Shown: in pieces, positions 1 to 12,780 of the stretch | How the letters are laid out: each line of letters begins with the position of its first letter | How positions within the stretch are numbered: position 1 is the first letter of the stretch | Source: Pseudisothecium myosuroides | Taxonomy: Eukaryota; Streptophyta; Bryopsida; Hypnales; Lembophyllaceae | NCBI GenBank assembly: GCA_951799445.1 | Contig: OX637288.1 | Span: 14,572,501 to 14,636,500, forward strand | Direction: 5' to 3' | DNA: 64,000 bases | Translations under genes and position numbers: made by a program | Notes under the pieces: model-generated | What the model saw: the letters and a program-made list of their open reading frames with translations, nothing else | The model's database searches: none | What the model was told of the DNA's origin: nothing

Positions 1-671
1 GTAAATGAGAAAGGAAAACGATCATTAAATGAGAACCAGGACTGTTAACCGGATTTTTTGGGAGTATTTTGCCACTGATCTTACTATATTTGAAGCTTAC
101 AAGGTCGTTCTAATAAAATCATAACATATATATATTTTGAACACATGGACAATTTCCATTGAAAGAAACAGTACAGCAAACCTAGGAAAAAATCCCTAAC
201 GACAATTTTTTTTTCATTTTCTAACTCAATATCAACTTTTTACTTTAAACCTACTTCACAGCCGAAAAGCCTAAGGACTGAGAGCACCAAAGCGCCACAT
301 AAAAAAATATTTCAGAACTCCTCCAACATGTAATTTTTGTACACTAAATGAATAAAATTTGAACTATCACCATTCTCGTTATCAATGTACTGTATGTAAA
401 GTAGCAATAGAATTTCTACGCTCTCAAGTTTTGTACCTTTAAACAATAATTTGCACTGGTAATTTTTTTTCTACTCGTTATATTGCAATGGAAATCGCTT
501 CTTTGTTAATTTTGTTCAATGGCTTTGTCCTTTGAACACAAACTACGGAATGAAGTGTGATTTCTGAATCTGAGTTTCCAAATCCTATTTACAAGTGCAT
601 TATTGCACAACTTAATCAAGGTTTGGCTAGAAAGGACGTCCGACTACTTGGATCCCGCCTCTCTATCCAAC
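1..671. other. AT-rich spacer, nothing recognised
   Basis: No open frame with recognisable coding character and no clear terminal repeats were seen in this stretch. Confidence 0.5.
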
Positions 672-673
672 TA

Positions 674-849
674 CAGTAGAACCTCTCTAAGTTAATAAAC
701 CTCTGTAAACTAATCATGTCAGACCGATCCCCAGACTGGGCCACATAACAAAGGCTGTGACTAAAAATGACCCTCTCTAAGTCAATAAACCCCTATAAAC
801 CAATCTGTCAGACCGGTCCGGGACCGATCAACTTAAAGAGGTTCTACTG
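674..849. mobile_element. Emigrant/pogo-like MITE, 176 bp
   Basis: The ends are inverted repeats: CAGTAGAACCTCTCTAAGTT at the left and AACTTAAAGAGGTTCTACTG at the right. A TA dinucleotide lies outside each end (672-673 and 850-851), as expected for TA target-site duplication. The terminal CAGTARAACCTC sequence resembles plant Emigrant MITEs, which are mobilised by pogo-type Tc1/mariner transposases (established knowledge). A second motif of the same type (GACCCTCTCTAAGTCAATAA) lies inside, so the element has internal subrepeats. It has no coding capacity. A sibling lies in a GH3 intron at 32190-32505. Confidence 0.8.
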
Positions 850-2394
850 TAGTAGAAATGGGGAATTTTTTTTCATTTTTTCATTTTACATTTTGCTTGC
901 CTATCATTGATTCAATGTTTTCTTTGTTTGATTACTCCACTATCCACTGTCAATAAACTAATATTGTTGTTTACCTAGTATAGAGGCTCACGGTCATGCC
1001 GTTCTTTTGTTTTTTTATAAGAAGTCAGAGCCCTGTCAATGGATTCTCACATGGCCTTGGCCAGTAGTCTGTCAGTTGGCTTAATTTAACCTGAGTTTAT
1101 ACCATTGCCCATGCCACAGGTATCGCCCCCCCATGATGGTCAATTCCTACAGTACCTCCCTCACACAAGTGCTGCCAAAATATCGGTGAGTGCACACATG
1201 CAGGCCGGTTATTTTATCTCGATAAAAGTAAGCTTATGAAGGTGACAATCACCGCCTCACTCATCACAGACATAAAAATATCAATAAAAAAACATGCAAC
1301 TAGAAGCCTACCGAATATTATGTAACTTAACCATGCAACTGGACTCCCCATGCTCGGAAGGTGTTCAGCTTTGCTAGATGCATGGGAGCCGGCAGAGTTT
1401 TTTTTTTCATTTTTTATGAAGTGCCATAGTGGCGATATTGAATGTTATAGTGGTGCTCCAAATTTCAACATTCATCCACATGCTGGATAGAAAATATCAT
1501 ATTAGCACATATCACATACAAAGAATTCAATTTTCATCCAAAATCTGGCGATTTCATTCAAGATTTTTTTTTATTTGAAGTTTTTTGGCCATTTCCCACC
1601 TTTTCAATACCATTTTTTCTATAGGTGTGGTGCCAAGCCATAAAATTTGGTGCAATTTTGCACCAAATTGCCGGAAAAACACACACTGATGGAAGGGACT
1701 TATCAGCAAACTCTAGAGAGATGCAGCTCACCATGACCGAAGTAGTCACCAAAATGTTTTGATTATTGGACCAATGGGTGCATTCTTTGTTTCAAAATAT
1801 GAAGGTGACGATCACCACCTCTTCCATTACAAACAAACAAATATCAATAAAAAGAAATGCAACTAAAATCCTATATAATATTAAGTAGGGTAAGGTGCAC
1901 ATAGCACTCTAGAACCACATAATGGTCCCTTCTATGCTCGGAAGATATAATGCTTTGCTAGATGTCTCGGAGGGACTCTTATTGGGTAACCCTAGAAGGA
2001 CGGATTGGTCACCGTGGAAATCAACCTTTGAGGTACTGTGTGAATCACTTGCTTAACCCTTGAAGGATGATGAGGCCGAAAAGTAGTTGATAGATGACCG
2101 CATTGTTCACTGTATAGAAACAAAAATGCAATGATTAGTCCAATAATGGGAATGAGTTTCGGTGACTACCTCGGTCATGGAAGGCCGCATCCTTTAAAGG
2201 TTAAAAAAACTCATTATCATTTTTTGGAGGTCAAACTACTAAGCAAGACCTCCCCATTTCACACAAAATTCCAAAGATGAACATCTACACTTTTGGCTTA
2301 CATAGAAAGATTGATGATTATAGGTATTCCAAAAAATAAACAAGGAGATATGTTTTTGAAAACTAAATGAGAGAGAGGAAGAACACAATTGCTA
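850..2394. repeat. Spacer with ~160-bp direct repeat and short inverted repeat
   Basis: The segment near 1238-1395 is repeated in diverged form near 1800-1975. Both copies begin GAAGGTGAC(A/G)ATCACC and share the AATATCAATAAAAA and ATGCTCGGAAG blocks. Around the second copy, CCATGACCGAAGTAGTCACC (1731) is mirrored by GGTGACTACCTCGGTCATGG (about 2170), suggesting an insertion with inverted ends. No gene is recognised here. Confidence 0.5.
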
Positions 2395-2648
2395 CACAAA
2401 ATAGTGAAATTTGATTGCTTTAACAATTAGGTTGCATTATTCCAAAAAAATTACTATACAAGCCAACAAAGTCAACACATATCTCTACAAATATTATCAT
2501 TTGTACTCATGGAGGTTCATAAGTCTCAATTAGAACAACATTGGCTGAACAAAAGTAGTGCATTCTTCTACAAAAGTAGAAAATACTTATATAGTGTCCA
2601 ATGTCAAAAAATTAGTGAGGGGCAACCTAATTTTACTATTTTGTTTAA
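2395..2648. mobile_element. Degenerate TA-type MITE (CACWAAATAGTG family)
   Basis: The left end TACACAAAATAGTGAAATTTG mirrors the right end AACCTAATTTTACTATTTTG, and TTAACAATTAGGTTGC follows the left end. The same family has a better preserved copy at 20544-20802. The right terminus is eroded, so the boundary is approximate. Confidence 0.6.
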
Positions 2649-4208
2649 GTTACTCTAAACAAAATGAGCCACGTCAAATCCAGACGTCATTATTTAAAAT
2701 TTGGTTTAGTTGACTGTTCACCTGTAAGAATTTATTCTCCAAGTATGATAAGGTAAGAGGCTCTAAAATGGCACGGGCAATAAGAATGAAACCTACAAAT
2801 GGTTGTGAAATAGACATGAGGTGGTTCTAAAATTGACCTCTATAGTCGGTGAATGAATCAAGGAAAAAAGTATACTTAATTGCAAGAGCCAATCATTCTC
2901 TTCACTTTCCCCACCGTTCTTTAGAATTGCAAGTAAACCATTTATGAAAGACCTAGGGTCATAAATGGGGCCCTATGACCCAACTTGTTTGAAAATTCTT
3001 AAGTAATTCAAAAATGCTTGGAAAAATACAAAACCACTTATGTTAGATTCCTCATCTATTTCTTTCTGTCTAAAAAATGAGCTAAAAATATTCCCGTCCA
3101 ATGAACGGGGAGTGCCGCCCGTTGGTTACAAGCTAGCTGGTTGATCTTGAGGATTTCTGAATGAAATAGAAATGTTTAGGAAGGGGTTCCGGAAGAGAAA
3201 TGAAGGTTTTCGGAAACGAGCCGACTAGAAAAAAAATGCTGGCATTTTGGCAAGCTGTCCTAGGAGTATCCACGGCAAATTATCGATTGAAAGGCATTTT
3301 TCACGGCAGGCAGTCCACCGGGCATATACTTTTTAGGATTTTTTTAATACTATGTATAGTATTCTAGTGTACCAAGTAACCAAGCTATAATACCAAGTTA
3401 CCAACTACCAAATTCCTAATAATCAAGTATCCCTCATTCAAAGACTGACAGGCATCCAAAGTCATTAGCTTTTAGTATTTGGGAAATGGCGGGGATATGG
3501 AAAATTTAGAATCACTACACTCTATGCCTTGGATTCTTGGAACAGCTAGAAGCCTAGAAGATTGAAAGTGTATTGTGTGTAAGTCTATGAGTTACCGTTG
3601 CCCACTTACCCAAATACCCAATACCCACTAAGTCAATGAATGACAAGGAAACTTAAAGCAAAAAAAAAATGGGGAATGAATGACAAGGAAACTAAAGCAA
3701 AAAAAAAGGGAGGGAATAAAAATCCCCCACCAAAACAAAAAACTGGACCCATTTTAGACATTTAGGAAAGTAGATAATTGAAATAAAAAATGTCGGCTAA
3801 TTGCCTAAGTACATTAAGAAATAGGGAATATGAACTGATAAAATTTGCACTCTTTAGGCCCACTTCCGGGTAAAAATTGAAAAATCCGAGCCACCTCCTA
3901 GAAGCTAGGAAATTGTCCGTTTTCTGTATAGAACTCCCATATCATTCAGTAGCCTTCAAAGAGGCTGCCTTTTCCTCTCCGAAGTCCTCATCCACGACTT
4001 TCATCCCCACTTAATTTATGTAAGCTTCGGTACGGGGATAGTGACAGTACATTATCGTATGTTCCATTTTATTTTCTTAAGTTTAGGACTAGATATACAA
4101 ATCATCAAATATAGTAGTGAAAGATGTTAGCAAAGAATCCAATGAGTAATACACTAATGCCTTGTTAATATTTGGAATCAATAACTTATTTTGGGTTCCA
4201 AATTGAAA
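2649..4208. repeat. Spacer with a dispersed repeat copy at about 2875-3135
   Basis: The stretch beginning GCAAGAGCCAATCATTCTC at about 2881 recurs at about 57219 with the same order of blocks (AGGGTCATAAAT, AAAAATATTCCC). Parts of it recur at about 5123-5220 and 43905-44040. No terminal repeats were defined and no gene is recognised in the rest of the stretch. Confidence 0.5.
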
Positions 4209-4813
4209 GATAACTCTATATATACACATGGGGTGGTAGGAGGTAGAACAATCCATGTGGGATAAATAAATTAGAATTTGTAGGTTCTCATGCCCTCATA
4301 GTTAAGTAAGAAACAAAGAATTGTGTTAAAAGTAGAATTTCAGACCTTGTTTAGGCATAGTGAAATAACTTTTCTCAAAAAACTTTGAACTAAAAAAAGT
4401 TGGTAAATGAAGATAAGTTTCACCTCCAAAAATCCGTTTGGGATTCTGAATCTCCAATAAAAAGTTATGAATAAATTTCGGAGAGGGGTTGGAATGGATT
4501 TTTAAATGACTTTGTAGAAAATGTCCATTAAAAATCCTCTCCAAAATTTATTCATAACTTTTGATTAGGGATTCAAAATCCCAAACGGATTTTTGGAGGT
4601 GAAATTTATCTTCATTTACCAACTTTTTTTAGTTCAAAGTTTTTTGAGAAAAGTTATTTTGCTATGCCTAAACAAGGTCTGAAATTCTACTTTTAACACA
4701 ATTTTTTGTTTCTTACTTAACTATGAGTGCATGAGAACCTACAAATTCTATTTTATTTATCCCACATGGATTGCTCTACCTCCTACCACTCCATGTGCAT
4801 ATAAAGAGTTGTC
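4209..4813. mobile_element. Fold-back element, copy 1 (~605 bp)
   Basis: Nearly the whole segment is one inverted repeat centred at about 4511. The left arm passes GGGGTGGTAGGAGGTAGAAC, TTCAGACCTTG, AACTTTGAACTAAAAAAAGT and ACCTCCAAAAATCCGTTTGG; the right arm gives the reverse complement in the opposite order out to about 4813. The loop is only a few bases long. There is no coding capacity. Related copies lie at 22231-22735 and 39560-40045, so this is a mobile family and not a local palindrome. No target-site duplication could be defined. Confidence 0.85.
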
Positions 4814-5931
4814 TTCTCACTTCAAAAGCACAATGCATAAATGGGTTCCGATTCAAAGTGAGGTAATTCTACAATAACATAGAAATCAATACTCTCAATG
4901 AATCCATTAGCATTTTGTTTAAAGTTCCTATTGTTTTGTATTCAATTTTACTTGGAAATTTTTAATTTTTCACTACTTCGGTGTATAGTCGTGGCGTGGG
5001 CTCGAAGTTCAGTTCTGACAAATATTGACAACTGTCCGCACAAAATCAGTAGTTACTGATATGGTGCGGAATATACCACACCATTTCGTTCCGGGGAGGG
5101 CAGAGCCAGTGACTACTACTGAATGTTATGCCCTGGACTGTGTTCCCGTCCAAGGAAATACATGAAAAAGGCGGACCAGCCCCTCAGATGTGCCATTTAT
5201 GAGCCTCCTGCCTTACATGGCTTTTCTTCACCAACTCCACCTCCTAGGCTTGAAGTCCCGGCTATTGTACTCCTGGTATTCCCAAAGGGCGTTTCAGCTG
5301 TTGTTGCTAATTTACTGAACAGGCAATTTGTAATGAGAGTCAACTGGTGACAGTATGAGCTTTGTGGATTTCTGTGCACACTGTGAGTGTCTGTGCAAGG
5401 AGTGTTGACTGTAGGTGTACGAAAACACCCAAAAAACGTTAAAATAAGCAATTCAGCATAGTTGGGGAGCACCTATTTCGTCAGCAAAAACATTTTTGTA
5501 GTATTGATAATTGAAAATCATGAATTTTTCAAAAAGAAAATTAGAATTTGTAGATAAGATATGCTATATATTAACATGAATTTCAAAGTGAAAGCTCCCC
5601 TAAGCCATTGAAGCCTTCACATAGCTTGATCATAAAATCGAAATTTAGAAAGTCAATAGTCAACCAATCGCAGTTTAGTAAGAGAACAATTTAAATGCAC
5701 TTTTGAGGACACTTTCAATAAAAGTCTACTTGTGAAGAATGGATACATTGACGTTTTGGGATGTTTTCACTTTGGTGGCAATTTACAAGTATCAGGCCGT
5801 TGACAATCAAAATCCAAAGCTAAATTTGTTGGACCTAATGTAGTTGAGTATCTTGTTTTATGCCACTTTGTTTAGAGGTGTTGAAGTGCGGCAAATCATT
5901 TTTTTAATTACATCTGCACATCATGATAGAA
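4814..5931. other. Spacer, no gene recognised
   Basis: The stretch 5123-5220 belongs to the dispersed repeat also seen at 2875-3135 and 57219-57560. Short open frames on both strands in 5123-5472 overlap that repeat and look incidental. Confidence 0.5.
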
Positions 5932-6443
5932 GTAAGAGCATCCTCATTCCTAACAATTTGTTGACCTTCCAAATGTATTTCTCACTTTTGAATGGAATAT
6001 AATTAGAATTTGAAATTTGTATCATTGGAAGCACATTCAAAAGCACTTTGAGTAGGTATAAGAAAATTCAAATTTAGACATTGCACAACTACTTCAAAAG
6101 CAAGGTAAAAGTAAAAAAATTATAGAAGTCATGGCAAATCTCAGTTACCAAAACAAAATTTGGCCATTAACACTTCAGATTTCGGCCACAGTTAGAGTGT
6201 CATTGGCCAAATTTTGTTTTGGTAACTATAATTTGCCAAGACCTTTACAATTTATGACTTTTACCTTGCTTTTGAAATGGTCAGTGTTCCAACATCTAAA
6301 TTTGAATTTTCTTATACCTACTCAATGTGCTTTTGAATATGCTTCCAATGATACAAAATTGAAGTTCTAATTATATACCATTCTAAAGTTAGAAATATAT
6401 TTGGAGGGCCAATATTAATAGTGTTAAGTGAGAATGCTCTTAC
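5932..6443. mobile_element. Second fold-back family, 512 bp
   Basis: The terminal inverted repeats are GTAAGAGCATCCTCATTCC (left) and GTGAGAATGCTCTTAC (right, opposite orientation). The arms stay complementary through TTGGAAGCACATTCAAAAGC and ACCAAAACAAAATTTGGCC to a centre near 6187. A half-copy of the right arm lies in the first intron of the GH3 gene at about 28886-29260. It has no coding capacity. Confidence 0.85.
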
Positions 6444-8100
6444 CTTGGGAAGCTGAACTTCGGAACTGGGGAGTGGGGAGTGAGTTTGGATGGCTCCTCT
6501 CCTTGTAATTTTTTGGGGATCAGGTGATGATTTATTGAAGGCACGAATATTTGGGAGCTGGGGTTGTTACGCAACATGATGCACGTGTTGGCATTTACCA
6601 CCATTGCTTCCTTGCACAATAGACTGTAACTTACCAGTGTTCAGGAAGCTTTGGGAGCCCGGTTTTTTTCCAAGGCACCAGTTGCAACCTCTCCTTGTCG
6701 AAATCTCCCGGTTCATTTCCTCTAGTATCAAATTTTCACCAGCCACTTTCCCTCAACTTCAAATTTGCTGAAAGGTTACAATCCTCCTCTTTCAAAGATG
6801 TGCTAGTTTTGAAACTAAATTTCAAATTCCATTAAAGTAGGACCACCTATACTTGATCAAATAAGTGATTTAAGAACAGATGAGAGCGATGTGGGGTAAT
6901 GGAAATTTTTCTCATGTAGAGAGATAAGAAATAGTACGACTGAGAATATTTTGTAATTTTATTGTCAAAATTGAAATTATTATGAAGTTTGGGAGGCCAA
7001 AAGTGCTATTCCATTGCCAATGTCTAGAGTCTTCCAATTCCGATCATACTCGAACTACTTTCGCATTCACTACTTCCTACTATCTTGCTCACAACTTCCA
7101 GCATGCTTTGGGACATGTGGCATGATTTTAATCGTCCCAACCTTGAAAAGGAGAAAAACACACATTCCAAGCTTGGGGCCCTTCTTGGTCTGGAATAGTG
7201 CATCCTATATGTTGGCCATGTCTCTCTGATCTGGAATGGGTGGTTCTATTTTACATTGGGCAGACTCAAATGACGGTGCAGAAGGCTAGATGTCACAACC
7301 AACCCTAAAGCAAAATCTGCTTCTACCTTCTCCAAGCACTTCAAAACTTTCAATGACTAACTCTAAAGTTATACCCACATTGTACCTTGTCAAAGCACTT
7401 CAAGCCCTTTAATATTGAACCACCCCTAAAGTGATATCCACCTTGTCCAAGAATAAATTTGCCTCTGGTAATTTAGATATTAGCCTTGGATTTGAAATGG
7501 CAAGTGGCTTAGACATGACAGTTTTAAGAAAATGGCGGCTAAACATCCACCTTTAATTTATTTTACTATTGGTTGTCAGTCTCACTAGTTTTTTTGGTTC
7601 GGTTTTGGATCCTCTGTTTTCACACTCCAACCATTTATTTTTCCAAAGGCACCGGCTAACAATGAATTAATTACTTGACGGTTCTCCCAGACATTGAAAA
7701 CCAATTTTTCACAAATGTTCTAAAATGTGAAATAACTTGGATTGGATTCAATATCCTCTTATCCTTCAAATATTTTTCTTGAAAAAATATTCAAAGGATC
7801 TTTATAATGACACACAAGTGAGATATACTTGAATGCCATTATACAACATATTTTATTATACATGTATTTCACTTGTATATAATTATGTTGTGCTTTATAA
7901 ATGGGATACATGTATATATAAAATAAATAAAATTTATGTTTTTTTGCCATTGAATATTTCAAATGAATTTGGATACATATTAATATATTAGCCTTTTTCT
8001 TTTAAAATTTTACAATCTCCAATAAATCATCACACAAATAAAAGTTCAAAAAAGTCCTAAAAAATTTCAAGAAGATTTTAGATATAAGAAGTTACATGTT
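6444..8100. other. AT-rich spacer, nothing recognised
   Basis: No coding region, tandem array or terminal repeat was recognised in this stretch. Confidence 0.4.
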
Positions 8101-8615
8101 ATTCAATCTTAAATGACATTATGAATTTGAGGACATTTTTGAAGCCAAACAATAGATTCCATGTAATTTTCAAAAATTTAATGTAGTCAAATTCAATACA
8201 AAAAACTAGCTCCAATTATCAATTTAAATTCTACTTTGAATGTTTTCAAAATTGTTAAAATTGCAAATTTTGTAGCCCTTTGAAGGCTCATGGAAGCTTG
8301 ATACACACTACATCCAACCTTTTTCTATGGCAAAGCTTTTTTTGCTATGAGTTCAAGAAATACATCAACCACATCTTGATGTTTAATCACCATTATATTT
8401 GTTTAGCTAAAAATTTCCTACTACTTTCAGCAATCATGTATTTATCACAATTTTAGAATGGAATTACTTCAATTAATTATATAAAATTTATACTTTAATT
8501 TCTAATTATAAAATATAGAATATTACATGGGAGAAAATGCATGTTTTATTTTGATAACTATTGAAGTTTAAGAAAGTGAGAACATGATTTATTGTTTAAC
8601 CCTTAATGCTCCAAT
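8100..8615. repeat. Copy of the TTAACCC-terminal AT-rich repeat
   Basis: The order of blocks GCTCCAATTATCAATTT, TTCAAAATTGTTAAAATTG, AAATACATCAACCACATCTTGATG and the end TTTAACCCTTAATG follows the element at 49481-50028 closely. This copy is diverged and its left end is not clear. Confidence 0.6.
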
Positions 8616-8819
8616 GTCTATTTTGTATGATGAACAACATACAACATGATGATGTTTTGTCCAAAATTTTTTTCATTCATTCAAAATAATAAAAATAATG
8701 AATCTTTGGAATAAGATCATTTAAAAAAATAAAATTTTGGTGCCACATTTGATGAAATTGAGGTAAATGATATTTATTGTCCAAAGATATAAGAAAACAA
8801 TTCGAAAACAATTTGGGCA

Positions 8820-10342
8820 TCATCATAAGGGTAAGGGTTCGGAGCTCTTCCGTCAACCTTCTTTCCATCATTACCTTGAAAAAAGATGCACTCCGACATG
8901 CGCGATGTTTTTCCCAAGCATCATCACCGTCATCGCAATGGATTGATGGCTATGGCGGCGGCGACGACTGTTGGTCGCCGAGAGCATTTGCTCTTCAAGT
9001 CCCGACGCCATCACTGTACATGATTGCCACAGGATTGCACCAGTCTGCGAAGTCATGGCGGAGATGATAAGGAAACTCTTCGTCATTTCATTTTGGGAAC
9101 AGAACCAAATAAGTTATGATTACTGTAGAGTGTAGACGCTCATAGTAGCGGCTGCACTAATAAAAACAGCGCCGAGACTCCCGAGAGTCCGAGAACGAGG
9201 CAAGAACCGAAGTCGTGCCGCAAGATCTCGCGATGTCAGTCCTGGAGATTTGGGCAAGCCTCTGACCGCAATTGATTGATGCCGCATGCCTCACGGCGTA
9301 TGTCAGAGCGTCTGGGAGACGCGACACCAGGGGTCCAGGACGTACTTCGAGGTCACGGGACAAATGGCAGAGGCGACACCAGCCAAACGACGGCACGTGT
9401 GTCCTGGCGCTCTTTGCTTCACGGACCCGCTCAGGCTGCAGCGGCGTTTGTGTGTCTGCAGTGTCGTATGACGTGCATTCAATTCCATGAAGTGCGCGGT
9501 AGGTCGTCGTCGCAAATTTTTTATAAGTATATCGTCGAAATTTCCTTGTAAAGTTGTAATCATCGAGTTTTTCGGCTTGGTATTTACGTCAATTGTCGTC
9601 TTGCTATCCGTGCGGCTTCTGGAAGCCGAAGAATCTTTCAGGGTGATATTCGTGTGAATGGTGTCTCTGTTGGTAGAGGAGGATTTTGCAGAGCCGTGTA
9701 CGTTAGATTAATGGACTCAGTTTGACCTAATCTTCATTGGTCTGGCTTATTCCATGTCTCGACTCTGGTCGTTGTCCTGCAAGTGTTGGTTGAAATCGTA
9801 TGTAGTCCGACAGCGAAGGCATTGTTTGTGTCGTCAATTCGGATGGCATTGCGAATGTGACGTCGCGTTTGCACAGTTGAGTACGCTAAGAACCGTATTG
9901 TAATTGCACGCTGTTTAAGAAAAATGTTGTTTTAGAGTACAGTAGTCGCGATTGCGATTTGTATAAGAAAAAGTTGTTGTAGAGTGAATCGTATTGTAAT
10001 TGCATTCTATTTAGAAAATTGTTGTATTAGTCTGACCTAGACTAATTATTTTGAACAATCGGTCAAACTGTCGGTTGTAATAGATTGGAGGTTTCTACCA
10101 ATTTCACCGCAGGATCAAGCATCTCCAAGTGGAATATGCCTCGCGATAGAGGATCAACGGGCGGGGATAGTGTGTGGGTGGCCAAGGAAGTGCGTTGTTA
10201 GGAAGTGGGCTTTGAAGCTTGGCTTTCCAGGCACCTGAGATTGTTTTAGGGTTACCATTTGTTGTTAGAACGAATATACGATTATTGAACATTCTATTGT
10301 TTCAGGTCTAAGCGGAGGAAGAAGGCAGACCTAGTATCTTAG
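8820..10342. other. GC-rich patch and upstream region of the phosphodiesterase gene
   Basis: From about 8820 to 9500 the base composition rises well above the AT-rich surroundings. Overlapping open frames occur on both strands, as expected for GC-rich DNA without a gene. None has a recognisable domain. The stretch could be a promoter, a 5' untranslated exon of the phosphodiesterase gene or a decayed gene end. The remainder to 10342 is the immediate upstream region of that gene; no certain TATA box was identified. Confidence 0.35.
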
Positions 10343-12054
10343 ATGGCGCCGAAAGAGGAGAAGAGGAAGAGTGGAAGGAGAGGAAGTGAGGAAGTGGAGG
10401 AAGAGAAGCCCTCTCTCCCTCCCCCACCCCCGCCTCCTTCACCACCTCCGCCTCCTCCAGGCTTTTACTCGGTGTGGGCTGAACCCGCTGATTATGATCC
10501 ATCTTTGCATTTAGTAATGACACAGCTGAAGGAGCAGCATGAAGGCCCTATGTTCTCGCCTCATGTGACAATTCTGGGCGCCATTTACAGCGAGTGGCCA
10601 GATGCTGAAAACAATCTTAAGGCACTCTGTGAATCCACTTTGCCTTTCACACTCAAAGTTAAGGAGGTTGCAACTGGGTCATCTAGATATCAGTGCGTCT
10701 ACCTAGTTATCGAGAAATCTGATGAGGTATTTTGTTCTGTCCATGTCAATTGAGTAGCATAGCCCTAATACCATTCGATTTTTGTGTACTCACAAATTAT
10801 GCAGCGTTGATGCATTGGCCAAGCCAAAATGAGACTTTGCTCGTTGCGTACATCAGACTTCTGCTTTGAAGAATCTGTGTTTCTAGATCGTTGCGTTGAA
10901 TTGTTTTTTGCAGGTGGTTGGTGCACACGTACAAGCTCTGGGATGTTTCAATCAGCTGAAGGAGGACAGCAACCTCGAAGAGATCAGAGAAAGTAAGCTT
11001 CCATTCTTTATAATCTTGAACTTTCTTACAACCCGAGGCTTTCTGTTTAGTGCTGCTGTCATGTTCTTCTGCGTTAAGTCTCGTTTCTTGCCTGCGTGGT
11101 TTCAACATTTTTCAGTTTCTATGGATTTAGAAGTATTCCGTTGTTATTTTCTCAATGAGTTTATACAGCAATATAAGACTCATAGAAAACTCTACTTCGT
11201 GATATTTTTACGATTCTATAGTACCGGTACGGTAATTCACTACTTCCCAGAGGTCAAAATACATTTTTATTTTTCCAACTATAGTACTAAGCCAACTTCA
11301 GCACAATGTGCTCTGAATTGCGAGGTTTGTTGATTAATTTTCTTTAATAGGTCATTGGCCTGTGCTTGTGCTAGTGTATGTAACTGGTGTGTTCTTGTAT
11401 GTGGAGTGGAGAACATTATTTCTGTTCCACCAGTGCTCGTTGTTTTCAAGGCTACCGGAAGTTCGCTTCTCTTAGTCGATGCTCGCTGTTTCTTCGTATG
11501 GATATATGGTACCAAACAAAGCTGCTGTGGTAGGTGAGAAGTGATATACTAACCATGCTAGTACATGATGTGGGAATAGGCTCTTCGAGAAGGTTCTTAA
11601 ACACGAGGAATGACCGTTATGAGCTTGAGTTGGGGTAGTCTTGATCGATTGCAGTTGAAAGTTTATTTCTGTTGGTGAAGCTGACAATTATCAACAACTT
11701 TGGGGGCTGTTTTGTTATGTGGCAGAATACATGCCGCACATGAGTCTGATGTATTGCCTCATGACAGATGAAGAGTTGGATTTAGCGAAGGCAAAAGTGG
11801 AAGCAGAGCATGGGAAAATTTTATTCGAAAGGGAATATCCCATAACCCACCTCTCTCTTTGGCTAACGGATGTAGCTGATGAATCTTTGGCCTCGTGGAG
11901 AAGGTGTGCTGAAATTCCATTAAGAGAGTTCGAGAAACCAATATGGGCTCAAGGTCAAGAGAAGCCGCCGCCGCCTCCAGAACCAGCACCAGAGTTACAG
12001 CCCTCAGGAAGCACAGATGAGCCGACAGCAAAAAAGAAAACCGTGACTGCGTGA
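10343..12054 (+). CDS. Cyclic phosphodiesterase, 2H phosphoesterase superfamily (3 exons)
   Basis: Exons 10343-10726, 10914-10992 and 11726-12054 join in frame (phases 0 and 1, GT-AG introns) to give 263 aa. The two catalytic motifs of the 2H fold are present: HVT at residues 74-76 and HMS at 159-161, spaced as in plant cyclic phosphodiesterases. That family opens ADP-ribose 1'',2''-cyclic phosphate, formed during tRNA splicing, to the 1''-phosphate (family knowledge). The block FYSVWAEP at 41-48 is the usual start of the plant enzyme. Here it is preceded by 40 extra residues, basic then acidic then polyproline, and followed by a proline/lysine-rich tail of about 45 residues. No signal peptide is seen, so it is probably cytosolic or nuclear. 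The start is the only ATG ahead of the proline tract in this frame. The gene converges on the kelch gene. Confidence 0.9.
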
Positions 12055-12507
12055 GAAATTATACGGAGTAACTCTTAGGAAGACTCGATGAAATTTTAGA
12101 CTAATTGGAGGGAGAGTAAGAAACCAACAACTGAATGTATGGTGGTATGGTACATGTCATGTCAACAACATCAACTGCAAGTCTAGGGAAGGGAAGGTGG
12201 ACCTGGCGAATGGACCTGGTGGAAGTATCTAGCTTGAGATTTTCATTTTTGCAAGTTTTTTGTTCTCCCCATGCCTACATGAATTAATTCAAAACCTTGT
12301 ACAGAAATCATGAAGCATGATTGACAAGGCTAGTCACGTCTTGAAGATTAAGTAGACAAAATTTGCTGTTTCAACCTACTTGGATGTACTTCATCCATTT
12401 AATGTAAATCCACAATAAGCTCTTGAAAATATTCATAATCCACCTTGGGGTGTTGATTGTCACTTCAAGGTAAAAATGGGACTTTGTAGATTTCTAAAAC
12501 CATATTA
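12055..12507. other. 3' flank of the phosphodiesterase gene
   Basis: Probably 3' untranslated region and terminator of the upstream gene. No certain polyadenylation signal was assigned. Confidence 0.4.
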
Positions 12508-12766
12508 GAGTTATTCGTAAAGTCCTCCCTAGTTTGGGCAGAACTTTTTTTGAAATTGAGAAGGCAACTATAGTTGAAGTGTCAAAATTTTTTGCAAGAT
12601 ACTTATGACACACAACCTCAAAAGTGGGGACCAAACTTTTTTAGGCACCATTTTGATGGAAAAATAAATTTCATACCCACTTTTATTCCAACTTTTTTAA
12701 CTCAACCGACTTTTTCACAAAACTCACGAGTTTAAACCCCAGTTTAGGGTACTTTACGAATAACTC
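12508..12766. mobile_element. Short TA-flanked MITE, 259 bp
   Basis: The left end GAGTTATTCGTAAAGT is exactly mirrored by ACTTTACGAATAACTC at the right, with TA outside both ends (506-507 and 767-768 of the 12-kb block). Internal CCTAGTTTGG and CCCCAGTTTAGGG extend the complementarity imperfectly. The TA flanks and small size suggest a Tc1/mariner (Stowaway-type) MITE. Confidence 0.7.
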
Positions 12767-12780
12767 TATTGTGATGTTGA

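Noticed and set aside
9157..9563. Five overlapping open frames in the GC-rich patch
   Set aside because: Frames are open on both strands at once with no recognisable domain, which is expected for GC-rich DNA.
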